The position numbers were made by a program, and so were the translations under genes. A stretch of DNA of 64,000 nucleotides. Source: Zygnema cylindricum. Taxonomy: Eukaryota > Streptophyta > Zygnematophyceae > Zygnematales > Zygnemataceae. The stretch covers positions 248,001 to 312,000 of the forward strand of contig JBBHKE010003004.1 in the NCBI GenBank assembly GCA_037447655.1. Reading direction: 5' to 3'. Shown one piece after another: positions 45,114-57,398 of this stretch (its first letter is position 1; each line of letters starts with the position of its first letter). The notes under the pieces are model-generated. The model worked only from the letters and a program-made list of their open reading frames with translations. It searched no databases and was not told where the DNA came from.

Positions 45114-47803
45114 TAGAATTTTATACCACTCAATATGGGTAAAGCTTGTCTACGCACCACATGACGGCCCTTAGTCCTAAATTATATAGCCAGTAATGAT
45201 GTCCGTACAATTTCTGTACAACTATAGAAAACCTCCCTATGGAACTAGGGCCCAATTTAGCGACCAATTTGCCATCAAGTTGTGCCAATAGCCGACATCT
45301 TGCCTACTAAATTTTACTACAGTACTTAACGACGCCAACATGTGCTCTCAAGGTGGAGCTCACGTAAAGTGAGAAAGTGATTGTGCGCAACACTTTGGTT
45401 TACATGTGGTTGCCGCTGTTTTTTTACCGTAAAACTTGGCCGGCCGTGCGAATTGCTGATTTTTTTATGACAGTCGACCTTCCCAAGCGCGACAATATTT
45501 TAACTAGTTGTTACAATATTTCGAAGGTCAAAGTTGTTCAACAGATTGACCATCAAATCTTATCTCAAAGGTACCTAACTTGTACTAATCCGTACCTAAA
45601 ATGTTCATTTTTTTTACTTAGGGTGCGTCTCTATTTGCCAAAATAAGGGTTATTTTCTGTCGTTCTCCTTTAAAACTTAGAGCCGTACCGCGTAAGTTTC
45701 AACCGTACAAAAAAATAGAAAAAAATGAAAAGTACATTTTGCGTCATCGTCGAATTTAAAATGTACTACATGTAGCGTTTTAAGTTCTTCGACCCACGGC
45801 CACACCGAAAAACATCATCATCAAACTTTTCTTTAAAACACAGGGCAGATGTGTTTTAAAACAAAGTATTTTCGAAAAACAAACAAGAACACGTATTTGC
45901 GCGTGTAAAATTTTTTCCAAAAATTTGAAAAGAATTCAAGCGACGACGAAAAGTGCACTATCCACTAAGTTTTGTCCGTTTGCGTTCAGGTACGACGAGT
46001 TAAAGTACACAATTTGTTTGGTTTTGTGCGTTTGCGCCTGGTACGGATTTCATTTCCTGAGGGGTCTCAAGATTCTGATGCCATTTCACGTCGAGCGGAC
46101 GAGAGACGCAAAGGCAAAGTGCATCTTCTTCAACTGTGAAACGGCATTGGTTGGAAGGCGGTACGTCAACAATGTCACCAAAACTCATGCGACGTCACAC
46201 GCACCAACAAAAAATAGCGTGCGTCATCACAGATTGTACACTGTCGACAGCCGTCAGGGGCGTTGTCGACGTATACAATCGTCACGCCCTTAAGTGACAA
46301 CTTCGTTTGGTACAGATAGGGATACTAGAAATTTGGGTCCGCCGGATCTGCACTAAAAAACAAAGGAATTTCTCTAAGTTTGAAGTACATAAAGACGAAC
46401 CCTTAGGGTGAAGTTCTATCATACGTTTCTGTAATTGTACGGCAAACTCTACAGACCGGGTCGATTGAGTCAATGTTCTATCACGTAGAGTCTGTAAGCC
46501 ACGTGTTCTAAATTGACTAACGCCACGCAAGCTACGATCCGATTTTGAATATCTTTCAGATTTTTTGCACCGACAAACTTAACTTCAAATCTTGACTTGC
46601 ATACCATGTAGTTGCGTACGAAGTAATCATACGACAAAACTTTTATACTTTTTGCAGACGCGAATCTGTGCGCCAGCTCATTTTTTAGGGTTTGAGTTTT
46701 CGAACATAACGAAAGTCCTTTGAGAGAAATAGTGTGACAAACAAAAGTTACCTAAATTAGCGTGATGAGGAAATGTTACTAAATTTCGTTTTTATTTTCG
46801 GTTGTATTTTGAAAAGCGCGTGTCAAGTGCAAATCTTAAGATTTTCGTTGGTTCTCCATCATGACACGTAGCTTAATCGTCTTGCGTGTCACGATTTTTT
46901 TTTTTGTTTCTGCCAACCCACCTTCTCGAGGTGGGTTGACAGTTACATAAAAAAATGAAGCAAACTCCTCGCAGATGAACATCTGACGGCCAGTATTACC
47001 TCCAAGACCTTCGGAGAGTATCGGCAAGATTCTCTGTAATGTTGTTTTTCGTATAAAAACAAAATAGGTGGTACGATTTGGTACGGAGGGTCGCGGATTT
47101 CTATAAACTACGTCACTTTTCGCCTGATGGATAGTCACCCTTAATATGTTCAATTTTTGACAAAGCTGATGCAAATGACTGCACGCAACAAAAATTGTCA
47201 CTGCAATTATCAATTCCCTTTAAATATTATGCCATTTTGTCTCACAATCAATTCCCTTTAAATATTATACCATTTTGTCTCACAATCAGGAAACAAACAG
47301 ATGCTTAACTTTATAAAGTCAACGTCCAATGGGATCTCTGTTAGAGTCAAAATGGTAATCGGTCGTCGCGTCCTGTCGCGCGACCAAATAGTTTCAGTTT
47401 GTCTTTTGTTGTCAAGCGTGCGGTCTTGTTCTTGTCCTTTATGTCTCGCAGTTTGTTTTGAAGATTCTCGGTCTCGCGTAGATGATGTTTCGCGACGACC
47501 AGGTACAGATATTGTTTGGTATGTAAGGTTTGTCGTTATATGGTTTTGTGTTGATTTGTTTGTTTGGTCTTATTTAGTGCGCACTATAATTTAGTCTTAG
47601 TTTATAGTTTGAAGTTGTGACGTGACGCCTAATGTATATTATATACTGGAGATTAGTGGGAGGTAAAAGATACACTGATTATAGGGGGAAAAACGTTCAT
47701 GAAATATATTGGCTTTTATGGACTGTCCTCTCTTGTGTGAAAAAATTTTATTCTTGATGCTTCCGCTGCTGTTTTTAGCACTGTGAGTTATTAGATCCTA
47801 TCA
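44494..47803 (+). repeat. 3310-bp repeat, copy 1 (LTR-like, element H family)
   Basis: Nearly identical to 49250-52559 apart from the first ~170 bp. It ends ATCA at the base where copy 2 is followed by a primer site, so the right edge behaves like an LTR end. It includes a MITE-like unit (44494-45113), a 38-bp tandem duplication (47211-47286) and a perfect 10-bp hairpin (46914-46938). No convincing coding. Confidence 0.8.
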
Positions 47804-48483
47804 ATCTCGATACACTATTTAAAGCAGGAAAGAGAGTGGCATTCTCGCGTTGCCGGGATTTGTTCTCCCAATATGGCCGTCCAGGTGAAAGATTTTTTTC
47901 TGAGTCTGGAGTATCAATCATTGACCGTACGACTTCTGTGCAGATCGGATAAATCGCCAAATGCTTTCGACAGACAGTTGGACACTCGGGCTTCGCTGCA
48001 TCAGGACCAGAAGTCCAGAATCCGTACAAGACGGTCCCTTTCATTATTGCGGTTACTGTCCGTACAAATCTGATTGGGAAGGGTCATAGATTGTCCAATC
48101 ATTTAGATTCTAGAACGATCTGAAAATAATTCGCTTCGGCCGGTAAGAACCCTCTGACCTCCGCACATGTAAAAATGGACAAAGTGTTACGTAGACCTTC
48201 CATAAAACCTGGATACGTATTTGGGTTGGATCTGTACGGCAAGGAGGGGATTATTCCCATGTGGACGTGATCTATGATTACGTATAAAACCCTAAAAAAA
48301 TCATGAAAAATCCTAAAAAAACCCTTAAAAACCCTGAAAAACCCTGAAAAACCCTGAAATCCTGGAATTTTGTCTTCGGGTCTTGCGTGCTACAGTTCTC
48401 GAGATCAATAAAAACGTGTACACGTCAGCGGAGCCCGATGGACAGAATACCGCCAATACCCAGCGGAGCCCGATACCCAACAC

Positions 48484-48703
48484 TACACCGCCAATCGTTA
48501 TTAGCGTTGTGTACGCTAATTCCGTCCCGCTTTTTTTTATATTATTCTCAAATAGAATTATCCACACTATTTAAAAAAAACCGTAATTCCTAATTAGAAT
48601 AGGCGATTTCTTCGAAAATTTTCAAATTCCCAATTAGCGTAAACCACGCTAATTATTCATATACGCAAAAAAAACTTACACGCTAATAACGATTGGCGGT
48701 GTA
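48484..48703. mobile_element. MITE, TACACCG-type ends (220 bp)
   Basis: TACACCGCCAATCGTTATTA on the left and its exact complement on the right; TA-type flanks. The interior also has TTAGCGT/ACGCTAA inverted words. No coding. Confidence 0.85.
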
Positions 48704-48897
48704 TTTTACGTGCCAGCGTGGCAATGTGCCGCCGCCCGAAGATGAATCGACGTTGAATAGGTGAATATGTGGTTCGCGACACCTGGCACCGTTTTAGGTC
48801 TCAAATAAAAGGACCCGCGCTCATTTTCGATTTTAAGATCGTGGTGTAGGCGTGTAGCCCCAGGGAAGTACGGCCTTAAGTACGGTTATGGAATCGG

Positions 48898-49116
48898 TAC
48901 CCCGCTAATCGTTATTAGTGTTAAAAAAAATTCGCCACTTAGAACATATTTTATCCGTGCGCACTTATCGTATTGTCAATCCGATGGTTGCTATTGGAAG
49001 GCAAAATTCTCACCTTTCTATTGGCGGTATCGGATTAAAAATCCGGAAAGTGTGTACGGAGAAAAGATGTTTTAAGTGGCAAAAAAAAAACAGTACGAAT
49101 AACGATTAGCGGTGTA
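48898..49116. mobile_element. MITE, TACACCG-type ends (219 bp)
   Basis: Left TACCCCGCTAATCGTTATTA, right complement of TACACCGCTAATCGTTATT. The interior GAAAAGATGTTTTAAGTGGC matches the MITE at 29507-29735. Confidence 0.83.
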
Positions 49117-49249
49117 GACGCGCGATTTATCGCTTTCATGAATCGGCCGTCAAATTTGATTTTCAGGTGTTAAATGTTGTATCATTTTTGTAGTCCTGTG
49201 ACGTTACAGTACTGTAGTTTCATTTGTACTTGCATAACTTGTCGTACAG

Positions 49250-52200
49250 TACACCGCGAATCGTAATTAGAGTAAATTACTCTAATTCGGCCGCTCGAAA
49301 TTTCGACTCTATTACATCAAATAGAGTAAATGATTCTAATTTTTTCATTATTATAATTTAGGTAAGTTTAATTAGCGTAACAAAATTGTAATATAGGTTC
49401 GTTTTAAATAGTGTGGAGATACGGACGACGTCCGACCGTGCAAAATTGTACTTTTAGGAGTCAAAAAAAACAAATAATGATTTAATAGAATCGTGCTCGC
49501 ACGTGAAATCGCACTAAACAAAAAATCAATCATATTGAAAAAAAGTCGTTCGCATAACTCTCGTCCGTCGACAGCATCGTCATCAGTGTGAACATTAATT
49601 GACATTCAGCGCGACGAATAGTACTAACGTCATAATGACGTTAAAACTATACGGACTAACAGATTTTGTACGTCTACATAATTTAGTGTTCATAATTTTA
49701 GCGCGGATAATTATTGCCGACATAACCCAATATATAGTACTTAAATAAATTAGAGTAAACTTCCTCTGGGAAAAAGTTATTTCACATAAATTAGAGTTAA
49801 TTAATCTAATTGTTTTTTTTTGTTTTTTTACTTTTATTTTTTCATTACTCTAATTACAATTCGTGGTGTATAGTATTTTATACCACTCAATATGGGTAAA
49901 GCTTGTCTACGCACCACATGACGGCCCTTAGTCCTAAATTATATAGCCAGTAATGATGTCCGTACAATTTCTGTACAACTATAGAAAACCTCCCTATGGA
50001 ACTAGGGCCCAATTTAGCGACCAATTTGCCATCAAGTTGTGCCAATAGCCGACATCTTGCCTACTAAATTTTACTACAGTACTTAACGCACCAACATGTG
50101 CTCTCAAGGTGGAGCTCACGTAAAGTGAGAAAGTGATTGTGCGCAACACTTTGGTTTACATGTGGTTGCCGCTGTTTTTTTACCGTAAAACTTGGCCGGC
50201 CGTGGGAATTGCTGATTTTTTTATGACAGTCGACCTTCCCAAGCGCGACAATATTTTAACTAGTTGTTACAATATTTCGAAGGTCAAAGTTGTTCAACAG
50301 ATTGACCATCAAATCTTATCTCAAAGGTACCTAACTTGTACTAATCCGTACCTAAAATGTTCATTTTTTTTACTTAGGGTGCGTCTCTATTTGCCAAAAT
50401 AAGGGTTATTTTCTGTCGTTCTCCTTTAAAACTTAGAGCCGTACCGCGTAAGTTTCAACCGTACAAAAAAATAGAAAAAAATGAAAAGTACATTTTGCGT
50501 CATCGTCGAATTTAAAATGTACTACATGTAGCGTTTTAAGTTCTTCGACCCACGGCCACACCGAAAAACATCATCATCAAACTTTTCTTTAAAACACAGG
50601 GCAGATGTGTTTTAAAACAAAGTATTTTCGAAAAACAAACAAGAACACGTATTTGCGCGTGTAAAATTTTTTCCAAAAATTTGAAAAGAATTCAAGCGAC
50701 GACGAAAAGTGCACTATCCACTAAGTTTTGTCCGTTTGCGTTCAGGTACGACGAGTTAAAGTACACAATTTGTTTGGTTTTGTGCGTTTGCGCCTGGTAC
50801 GGATTTCATTTCCTGAGGGGTCTCAAGATTCTGATGCCATTTCACGTCGAGCGGACGAGAGACGCAAAGGCAAAGTGCATCTTCTTCAACTGTGAAACGG
50901 CATTGGTTGGAAGGCGGTACGTCAACAATGTCACCAAAACTCATGCGACGTCACACGCACCAACAAAAAATAGCGTGCGTCATCACAGATTGTACACTGT
51001 CGACAGCCGTCAGGGGCGTTGTCGACGTATACAATCGTCACGCCCTTAAGTGACAACTTCGTTTGGTACAGATAGGGATACTAGAAATTTGGGTCCGCCG
51101 GATCTGCACTAAAAAACAAAGGAATTTCTCTAAGTTTGAAGTACATAAAGACGAACCCTTAGGGTGAAGTTCTATCATACGTTTCTGTAATTGTACGGCA
51201 AACTCTACAGACCGGGTCGATTGAGTCAATGTTCTATCACGTAGAGTCTGTAAGCCACGTGTTCTAAATTGACTAACGCCACGCAAGCTACGATCCGATT
51301 TTGAATATCTTTCAGATTTTTTGCACCGACAAACTTAACTTCAAATCTTGACTTGCATACCATGTAGTTGCGTACGAAGTAATCATACGACAAAACTTTT
51401 ATACTTTTTGCAGACGCGAATCTGTGCGCCAGCTCATTTTTTAGGGTTTGAGTTTTCGAACATAACGAAAGTCCTTTGAGAGAAATAGTGTGACAAACAA
51501 AAGTTACCTAAATTAGCGTGATGAGGAAATGTTACTAAATTTCGTTTTTATTTTCGGTTGTATTTTGAAAAGCGCGTGTCAAGTGCAAATCTTAAGATTT
51601 TCGTTGGTTCTCCATCATGACACGTAGCTTAATCGTCTTGCGTGTCACGATTTTTTTTTTTGTTTCTGCCAACCCACCTTCTCGAGGTGGGTTGACAGTT
51701 ACATAAAAAAATGAAGCAAACTCCTCGCAGATGAACATCTGACGGCCAGTATTACCTCCAAGACCTTCGGAGAGTATCGGCAAGATTCTCTGTAATGTTG
51801 TTTTTCGTATAAAAACAAAATAGGTGGTACGATTTGGTACGGAGGGTCGCGGATTTCTATAAACTACGTCACTTTTCGCCTGATGGATAGTCACCCTTAA
51901 TATGTTCAATTTTTGACAAAGCTGATGCAAATGACTGCACGCAACAAAAATTGTCACTGCAATTATCAATTCCCTTTAAATATTATGCCATTTTGTCTCA
52001 CAATCAATTCCCTTTAAATATTATACCATTTTGTCTCACAATCAGGAAACAAACAGATGCTTAACTTTATAAAGTCAACGTCCAATGGGATCTCTGTTAG
52101 AGTCAAAATGGTAATCGGTCGTCGCGTCCTGTCGCGCAACCAAATAGTTTCTGTTTGTCTTTTGTTGTCAAGCGTGCGGTCTTGTTCTTGTCCTTTATGT

Positions 52201-52559
52201 CTCGCAGTTTGTTTTGAAGATTCTCGGTCTCGCGTAGATGATGTTTCGCGACGACCAGGTACAGATATTGTTTGGTATGTAAGGTTTGTCGTTATATGGT
52301 TTTGTGTTGATTTGTTTGTTTGGTCTTATTTAGTGCGCACTATAATTTAGTCTTAGTTTATAGTTTGAAGTTGTGACGTGACGCCTAATGTATATTATAT
52401 ACTGCAGATTAGTGGGAGGTAAAAGATACACTGATTATAGGGGGAAAAACGTTCATGAAATATATTGGCTTTTATGGACTATCCTCTCTTGTGTGAAAAA
52501 ATTTTATTCTTGATGCTTCCGCTGCTGTTTTTAGCACTGTGAGTTATTAGATCCTATCA
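49250..52559 (+). repeat. 3310-bp repeat, copy 2: presumed 5' LTR of element H
   Basis: Same length as copy 1 at an offset of about 4756 bp. It ends CTATCA two bases before a TGGTATCGGAGC primer site. The left edge again coincides with TACACCGCG of a MITE-like unit (49250-49870) rather than with TG, so the true LTR start is uncertain. Confidence 0.75.
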
Positions 52560-52561
52560 AG

Positions 52562-52573
52562 TGGTATCGGAGC
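52562..52573 (+). other. Primer-binding site of H (tRNA 3'-end type)
   Basis: TGGTATCGGAGC, one mismatch to TGGTATCAGAGC, the usual plant site complementary to the 3' end of initiator tRNA-Met. It differs from the half-tRNA sites of the other elements. Confidence 0.8.
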
Positions 52574-52618
52574 TTGTGTGCTCCCTTGAGGTGTAGAAGT
52601 GTGGCTAGTTTGGTCGAT

Positions 52619-53391
52619 ATGGGGAGAAAAAAGAAAAATACCCCTACTCAAATGATGCCTTCTTCTTCTACGATGATTCCTCGACCTCCAGATCTGGATC
52701 CTCCGGATCCGGATCCTCCGGATCCAACCGAATCCGAATCATCGTCGGATCCGGAAGTAGAAACTCCATTTGCCTTCACCGGCAAAACTTTTGAGGAAGC
52801 CGTTCCGATTGATCCGTTCGGACAAAAGAAGGAGAATGAGGGGAAAAAGAAGGAGGAAGATGACGCGATGGGAGATCGTCTACAACAAATGATGGATGGT
52901 CTTTTCCGTTATATTGATCAACGGATCTCGGATTCGAACCGTGTCACTAGACCTCCATTTTTCGGAAATCCCATTGTGACACATAGCGTCGCCGATACTG
53001 AAGGAGATGAAGTAGATGAAGAAGAGAGGGGGAAATAATTTGAAAAGGAAAAATTCCCATTGATGATGATTCCGATCTTGATGATTGGAGTGAAGGAGAT
53101 GAGCATGTTGAATCTATGTCCGGAAAGATCGTCATCTTCAATGGAACGAACTATCAATCATGGAAGAAATATATCAAAGGTCAATTTAAATTGAGCGACT
53201 GTGGAAGGTGGTAAAAGGGGTGGACAAGATGCCTACGTCGGATCGGAGAGCTTATCGCGTATGGACAAAGAATAATCTTTCTGCCGTCGGCGGTTTATCT
53301 CAATCCTGTAGCACTTCCATACATGATTTATTTCTCACTCGAAGATTTGCCAATGATTGTTGGGTAGCCCTTGAAAATCATTTTGAGACGA
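52619..53391 (+). pseudogene. gag: Element H gag (frameshifted, interrupted by K)
   Basis: From ATG 52619-52621, 140 codons of basic, then Pro/Asp-rich and acidic sequence (MGRKKKNTPTQ; DPPDPDPPDP from a GGATCC-rich repeat at 52690-52766), stopping at 53036. In shifted frames a copia gag core follows: FNGTNYQSWKKYIKGQF, then GVDKMPTSDRRAYRVWTKNN, DCWVALENHFETSL. The reading ends where K is inserted. The long N-terminal extension is unlike the other gags here. Confidence 0.7.
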
Positions 53392-53396
53392 GTCTT
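53392..53396. repeat. Presumed target-site duplication GTCTT (left copy, element K)
   Basis: The five bases before the K LTR end; the partner lies beyond the window. Confidence 0.5.
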
Positions 53397-54286
53397 TGAA
53401 ATTCTGTGGTCTCCATTAACCCACAGAATAAGCAACCTATGTAAAGCCTCTAGGATAATATTTGCCCCTTCTACTTTCCCGCTGAATAAGCGCCCCCCAG
53501 GCACACAAATATTCTGACCACTCTCACCCCTGTGAGGACAAGACTCCCTTGAGTCAAACGCAAAAAGAATCAGTGAATTTGCTCACCTGAGCAGTAAGTT
53601 ATGGCTGGTCAAAGATGACCTTTATAGTTACAAGCTCTCTTAGAGAGAGAGGTACCTAAATATTACTAAGTCTCGGTCTGCCTACTCACGACTACCTACT
53701 ATTAAACCCTAGTCCAATAGGAACACTATAAAGTACAAGAACGTTTAATGGGCGATGTACTTATTGTACAACCATTGTACGACAAGGTCTACAAGGTGAC
53801 ACCTATCATATCAAAAGCCATGGTTCCTCCTCCCATCTTCTCCGGTATCAAATAATGTGGCGCCACGTGGCACCGCGTGACGCTATATCCGTATGCCGCC
53901 AAAAAGCTCACTTCGCGTGGCGGCTATAATGCCGGCCGTCCGATCAAAACATATTTTACACGGTTCAGATACGCGTACATGTAGAAATTGCTCCTTTTGG
54001 TTAGTCTGCTGTTAATTAGCTGTTTTGTTAATGTTTATATATTTATGAAACCCGTCACGTGTATCGTTTCGTAACGCCTTAATGGTTAAGGCGTAAAACT
54101 ATAAATAATCTAGAGGTCACAGGTTCAAATGTAGACCAAGGCTTCATTTTAGCCAAAATACCCTTAACTGCAAAAACTGCCACTTTCTAAATATGGCGGC
54201 AGCCATGGCGCGCCTTTGATCCTTACTGTCTTCTTTAAAACAAAACTAAAATAGGGAAGTGAACTATTAATTACCTCTTTTCAACA
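53397..54286 (-). repeat. Element K 3' LTR
   Basis: 890 bp, TGTTGAAAAGAGG... to ...GAATTTCA. GTAC cluster with TTTATAGTG (53725-53790), antisense tRNA-like module (54069-54140). Nearly identical to 60041-60154 plus 63448-64000. Confidence 0.92.
54069..54140 (+). other. tRNA-like segment in LTR of K (antisense to K)
   Basis: GCCTTAATGGTTAAGGC makes a perfect 6-bp stem with a 5-base loop (D-arm-like), then GGTTCAAATG (B-box-like) 38 bases on. No complete acceptor stem. Confidence 0.6.
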
Positions 54287-54299
54287 CTCCCCTAAATTC
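54287..54299 (-). other. Polypurine tract of K
   Basis: Minus-strand GAATTTAGGGGAG before the LTR TG. Confidence 0.75.
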
Positions 54300-56064
54300 C
54301 TAGTCACTTTTCAATTTTAATCCACAGTTTTCTCTGCAATAAATCAACTTAGGGGAAGGCACTGCTTTTGTCATCATGTCTGCAATCATTTCTCTATCAG
54401 TTTTATGAACCAGTTTAATAATTTTATTTTCTACCTTCTCTTTGACAAAGCTTAGTCTAATACCCATATGCTTAGCTTTGAAGTGATGTTTTGGATTAGC
54501 TGCAATCGAGATAGCAACTTGATTATCACAAAAAACATTTTGAGTTCCAGACTTGATGAACCCAAGTTCTTCAAGAAGAGATTTAACCCACATTAATTCT
54601 TTGGTGGCAGCACAAGAAGCCATGTATTCAGCCTCTATAGTGGACTGAGCAACTAGTTTTTGTTGCTTGCTACTCCAACAACATGCACCGAATCCAATTT
54701 GCAACACATATCCAGTCGTACACCTCCTTAAAGGCACATCTCCATAACTGGCATCACTCCAAGTGGTGATGTCAGTGTGCTCCCCTCCCAAATGCAACCA
54801 TAATTCCCTTGTCCCCACCAGATACCTCATCACCATTTTGGCAGCCTCCCAATCTCTCTTTCTTGATTCATTTAGATTTCTACTAAGGACACCTACAGCT
54901 ACAGCTATATCCGGACGGGTACAGTTCATAAAATAAATAAAACTGCCTACAATCTGCCGATAAGGGATATTTTCCATAAATTTTCTTTCTATCTCGTCCA
55001 TCTCATCATTAATGATGAATATTCCTCCCTCTTCACTCCCCTTACTCACTTTGTTCAAATCCATGGGAGTAGTACATCCGTTTGCTTTCTCTATTTGAAA
55101 TTTTTCTAGCATATTACCGATTGCTTCTTTTTGAGTGAGTCTTATAATTCTATTCCCTCTATCTTTCTCCATTTAAATTCCCAAAATGTACTTTGATTTG
55201 CCAAGATCTTTCATATCAAAACTGCTTCTAAGATCGCGTTTTAGTTTGTTAATTTTATCTAAGGACTTGCTTAAGACCAACAAATCATCCACATAAATAG
55301 CAATAAATATCACTCCATTCTCATCCTCAAATAAATATATAGAGTGATCTGAACTAATTCTGATATACCCCAAACCAGTCAGAAATTCGTCGAGCTTTAT
55401 ATTCCACTGTCGCGGGGCTTGCTTAAGCCCATAGAGTGATTTTATCAATTTGCAAACTTTGTTTTCTTCCCCACTTTCCACCAATCCTTCCGGTTGCCTC
55501 ATGTAAATTTCTTCTTCCAACTCTACGTGTAAAAAGGCAGTTTTAATATCCATCTTGTGGATTTCCATATCCTCCGCTGCGGCTATACTTAAAAGGATTC
55601 TAACAGAAGGAAATCTGACTACAGGTGCAAAGGTTTCTTCGTAGTCTATCCCCTCTTTCTGTGTATAACCTTTTGCAACTAACCTAGCTTTGTACCTCTC
55701 AATGGTATTATCCGGGTTTAATTTAAGTTTAAACACCCACTTACATCTGATCGGTTTTCGGTCCGGTGGACAATCTACCAACTCCCATGTATTGGCTTCC
55801 ATGATAGAGGCCATTTCTTCATTTATAGCTGTGATCCACCGGCTACTTTCTGGAGTGTTTATGGCCTCTAAGTATGTTTGAGGTTCATCTGGGTGAGACA
55901 TCTTTGTGAGTTGGTTATTTACTTGTCTTTCTTGAAGTCGTTTACTACTTCTTCTTCCCCCTTCAAAATCGGACGCCGGTATGGAAGGCATCCTTGGGTT
56001 TCGTTTTGGGAGATTTTCAGCTCCCCTATCTTCCAATTCCGGTGTCTCATCAAGTTCCTCATCG
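54300..56064 (-). pseudogene. pol: Element K RT-RNase H and linker end (one nonsense codon)
   Basis: Two open blocks, 56141-55173 and 55172-54300, separated by a single TAA: the linker (RNPRMPSIPASDFEGGRRSSKR), RT with LYGLKQAPRQWN and YVDD at 55284-55295, then RNase H with TWSDASYGDVP, AEYMASCAATKEL, CDNQVAISIAANP, ending GLKLKSD. The codons before about 56065 belong to the solo LTR. Confidence 0.9.
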
Positions 56065-56069
56065 GTTTC

Positions 56070-57393
56070 TGTTGTTTTTGAAAAGTTAGTTTCGTGCGAA
56101 CACATCGTTTCGTGCGTACGCGATGTTTCGTGCGTACGCATTTACGCGATATATTGTGGAGGTTCGAAAGGATTTATGGATTGGGGAATTAAATGTATAC
56201 ATAAAATTAATGGAGTAATTGAGTGGCGCGAAATGTGAGAGGAAATGGACGGCGGATCGTGAAGCAATCCGACGTGTGATAATCGACGAAGATAAAATGG
56301 TACGTCGCACGTACGAAACATAATGCGACAGATGAAATTTATTACATGGGACGCCGCCGGTACGGAGCGTCGTATTTGACAGATGTACTTTAAGTTGTCG
56401 CTTATTGCGACATGCATTTATCGAAAATGACGTGTACCTTAAATGCGACAAGGCGCATTTATGACGAAGTACGTGATTTCGGTACGGACAGGAATTGGAT
56501 CGTACGAATTGATTTCGGCAAGTTGTTCGAGGTACAAGTGGAGGGCGGACGACGTCGCCGATATTTTTGAGGGACCACATTGGTTTTATGACACATTATC
56601 TAGTGGACCGTACATATGCGATGTCGGTTCACTACGTGGACTTATCGACAAGTGACTAAGCAAGTTGTCACTTATGACGCGGATTTTTGGATGCGTCGGT
56701 GTAAATATTTGAAGCATCAATGTTTTGTCTTATTTGAATTAATGATTTAGTGTTGATTAAAATAGTTATATTTTACGTGATTAATGAGGATATCGACAAT
56801 TTAATTTATGTGTCGTATTTGCAGACAAGTGTACGCTTACGATTGCTTGACTTTCAGGTGTACGCTTACGATTAGTTTGATTTAATGACAGTTACGTAAT
56901 TTACGTTGGTTATTTTGACACTTAGTGATTTGTTAACAGCTCACAAGTGTATATATAGATTTGAGCTTCATTAGAATAAATAATCAATGCTGGTTAGTAA
57001 AGTGGGGACCGAAGATGTAAACTTTTAGGGTTGCCGATTAGGTCATGCATTTGAGTAATATGTTTATTGATATACTTTTGTTTATCTAATGTTTATGTGA
57101 GATTGCACTCTTTTTGTTATTATTTATTTATGTTATTTTATGTTTGTTTGATATGCATTATTTATGCATTTGTCCTAGGGTTTGTTTATGTCGATTATTC
57201 CATCAAACCTTAGATGTTGTCATAGGGTTTATTTATGTTGATTATTCCATGAAACCCTAAATGTTGTTTGTTGCGTCTGTGTACGCATATGGAGGATGCA
57301 TTTCAAATGATTGTTCGTCGACCTATTTTTGCTTAGCTTCTTGCATGATAGTTTGGGTCGCTTCTGCGGTCTATTTTAGACCAAAGAACAACA
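56070..57393. mobile_element. Solo LTR (1324 bp, TSD GTTTC) in element K
   Basis: TGTTGTTTTTG...AGAACAACA flanked by GTTTC at 56065-56069 and 57394-57398. Excision leaves the K linker in frame. It has a TATATATAG box near 56950 and an approximately 53-bp tandem repeat (57172-57270) with AGGGTTT/AAACCCT words. Family unknown; not similar to other LTRs here. Confidence 0.85.
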
Positions 57394-57398
57394 GTTTC

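Larger units (their letters stand above)
47804..49249. other. Spacer between the 3310-bp copies, with two MITEs
   Basis: 1446 bp of non-coding DNA holding two complete MITEs and telomere-like AAACCCT words near 48285-48360. Confidence 0.6.

Noticed and set aside
45925-46293. Open frames shared by both 3310-bp copies (also 46836-47213 minus and 47301-47594 plus) as possible genes
   Set aside because: They are present twice only because the whole repeat is duplicated almost exactly. They have no recognisable domains, sit in LTR-like DNA and show no codon constraint that can be judged.
46914-46938. Hairpin as a transcription terminator
   Set aside because: It is a perfect 10-bp stem, but bacterial-type terminators do not apply here and the T-run is on the wrong side.
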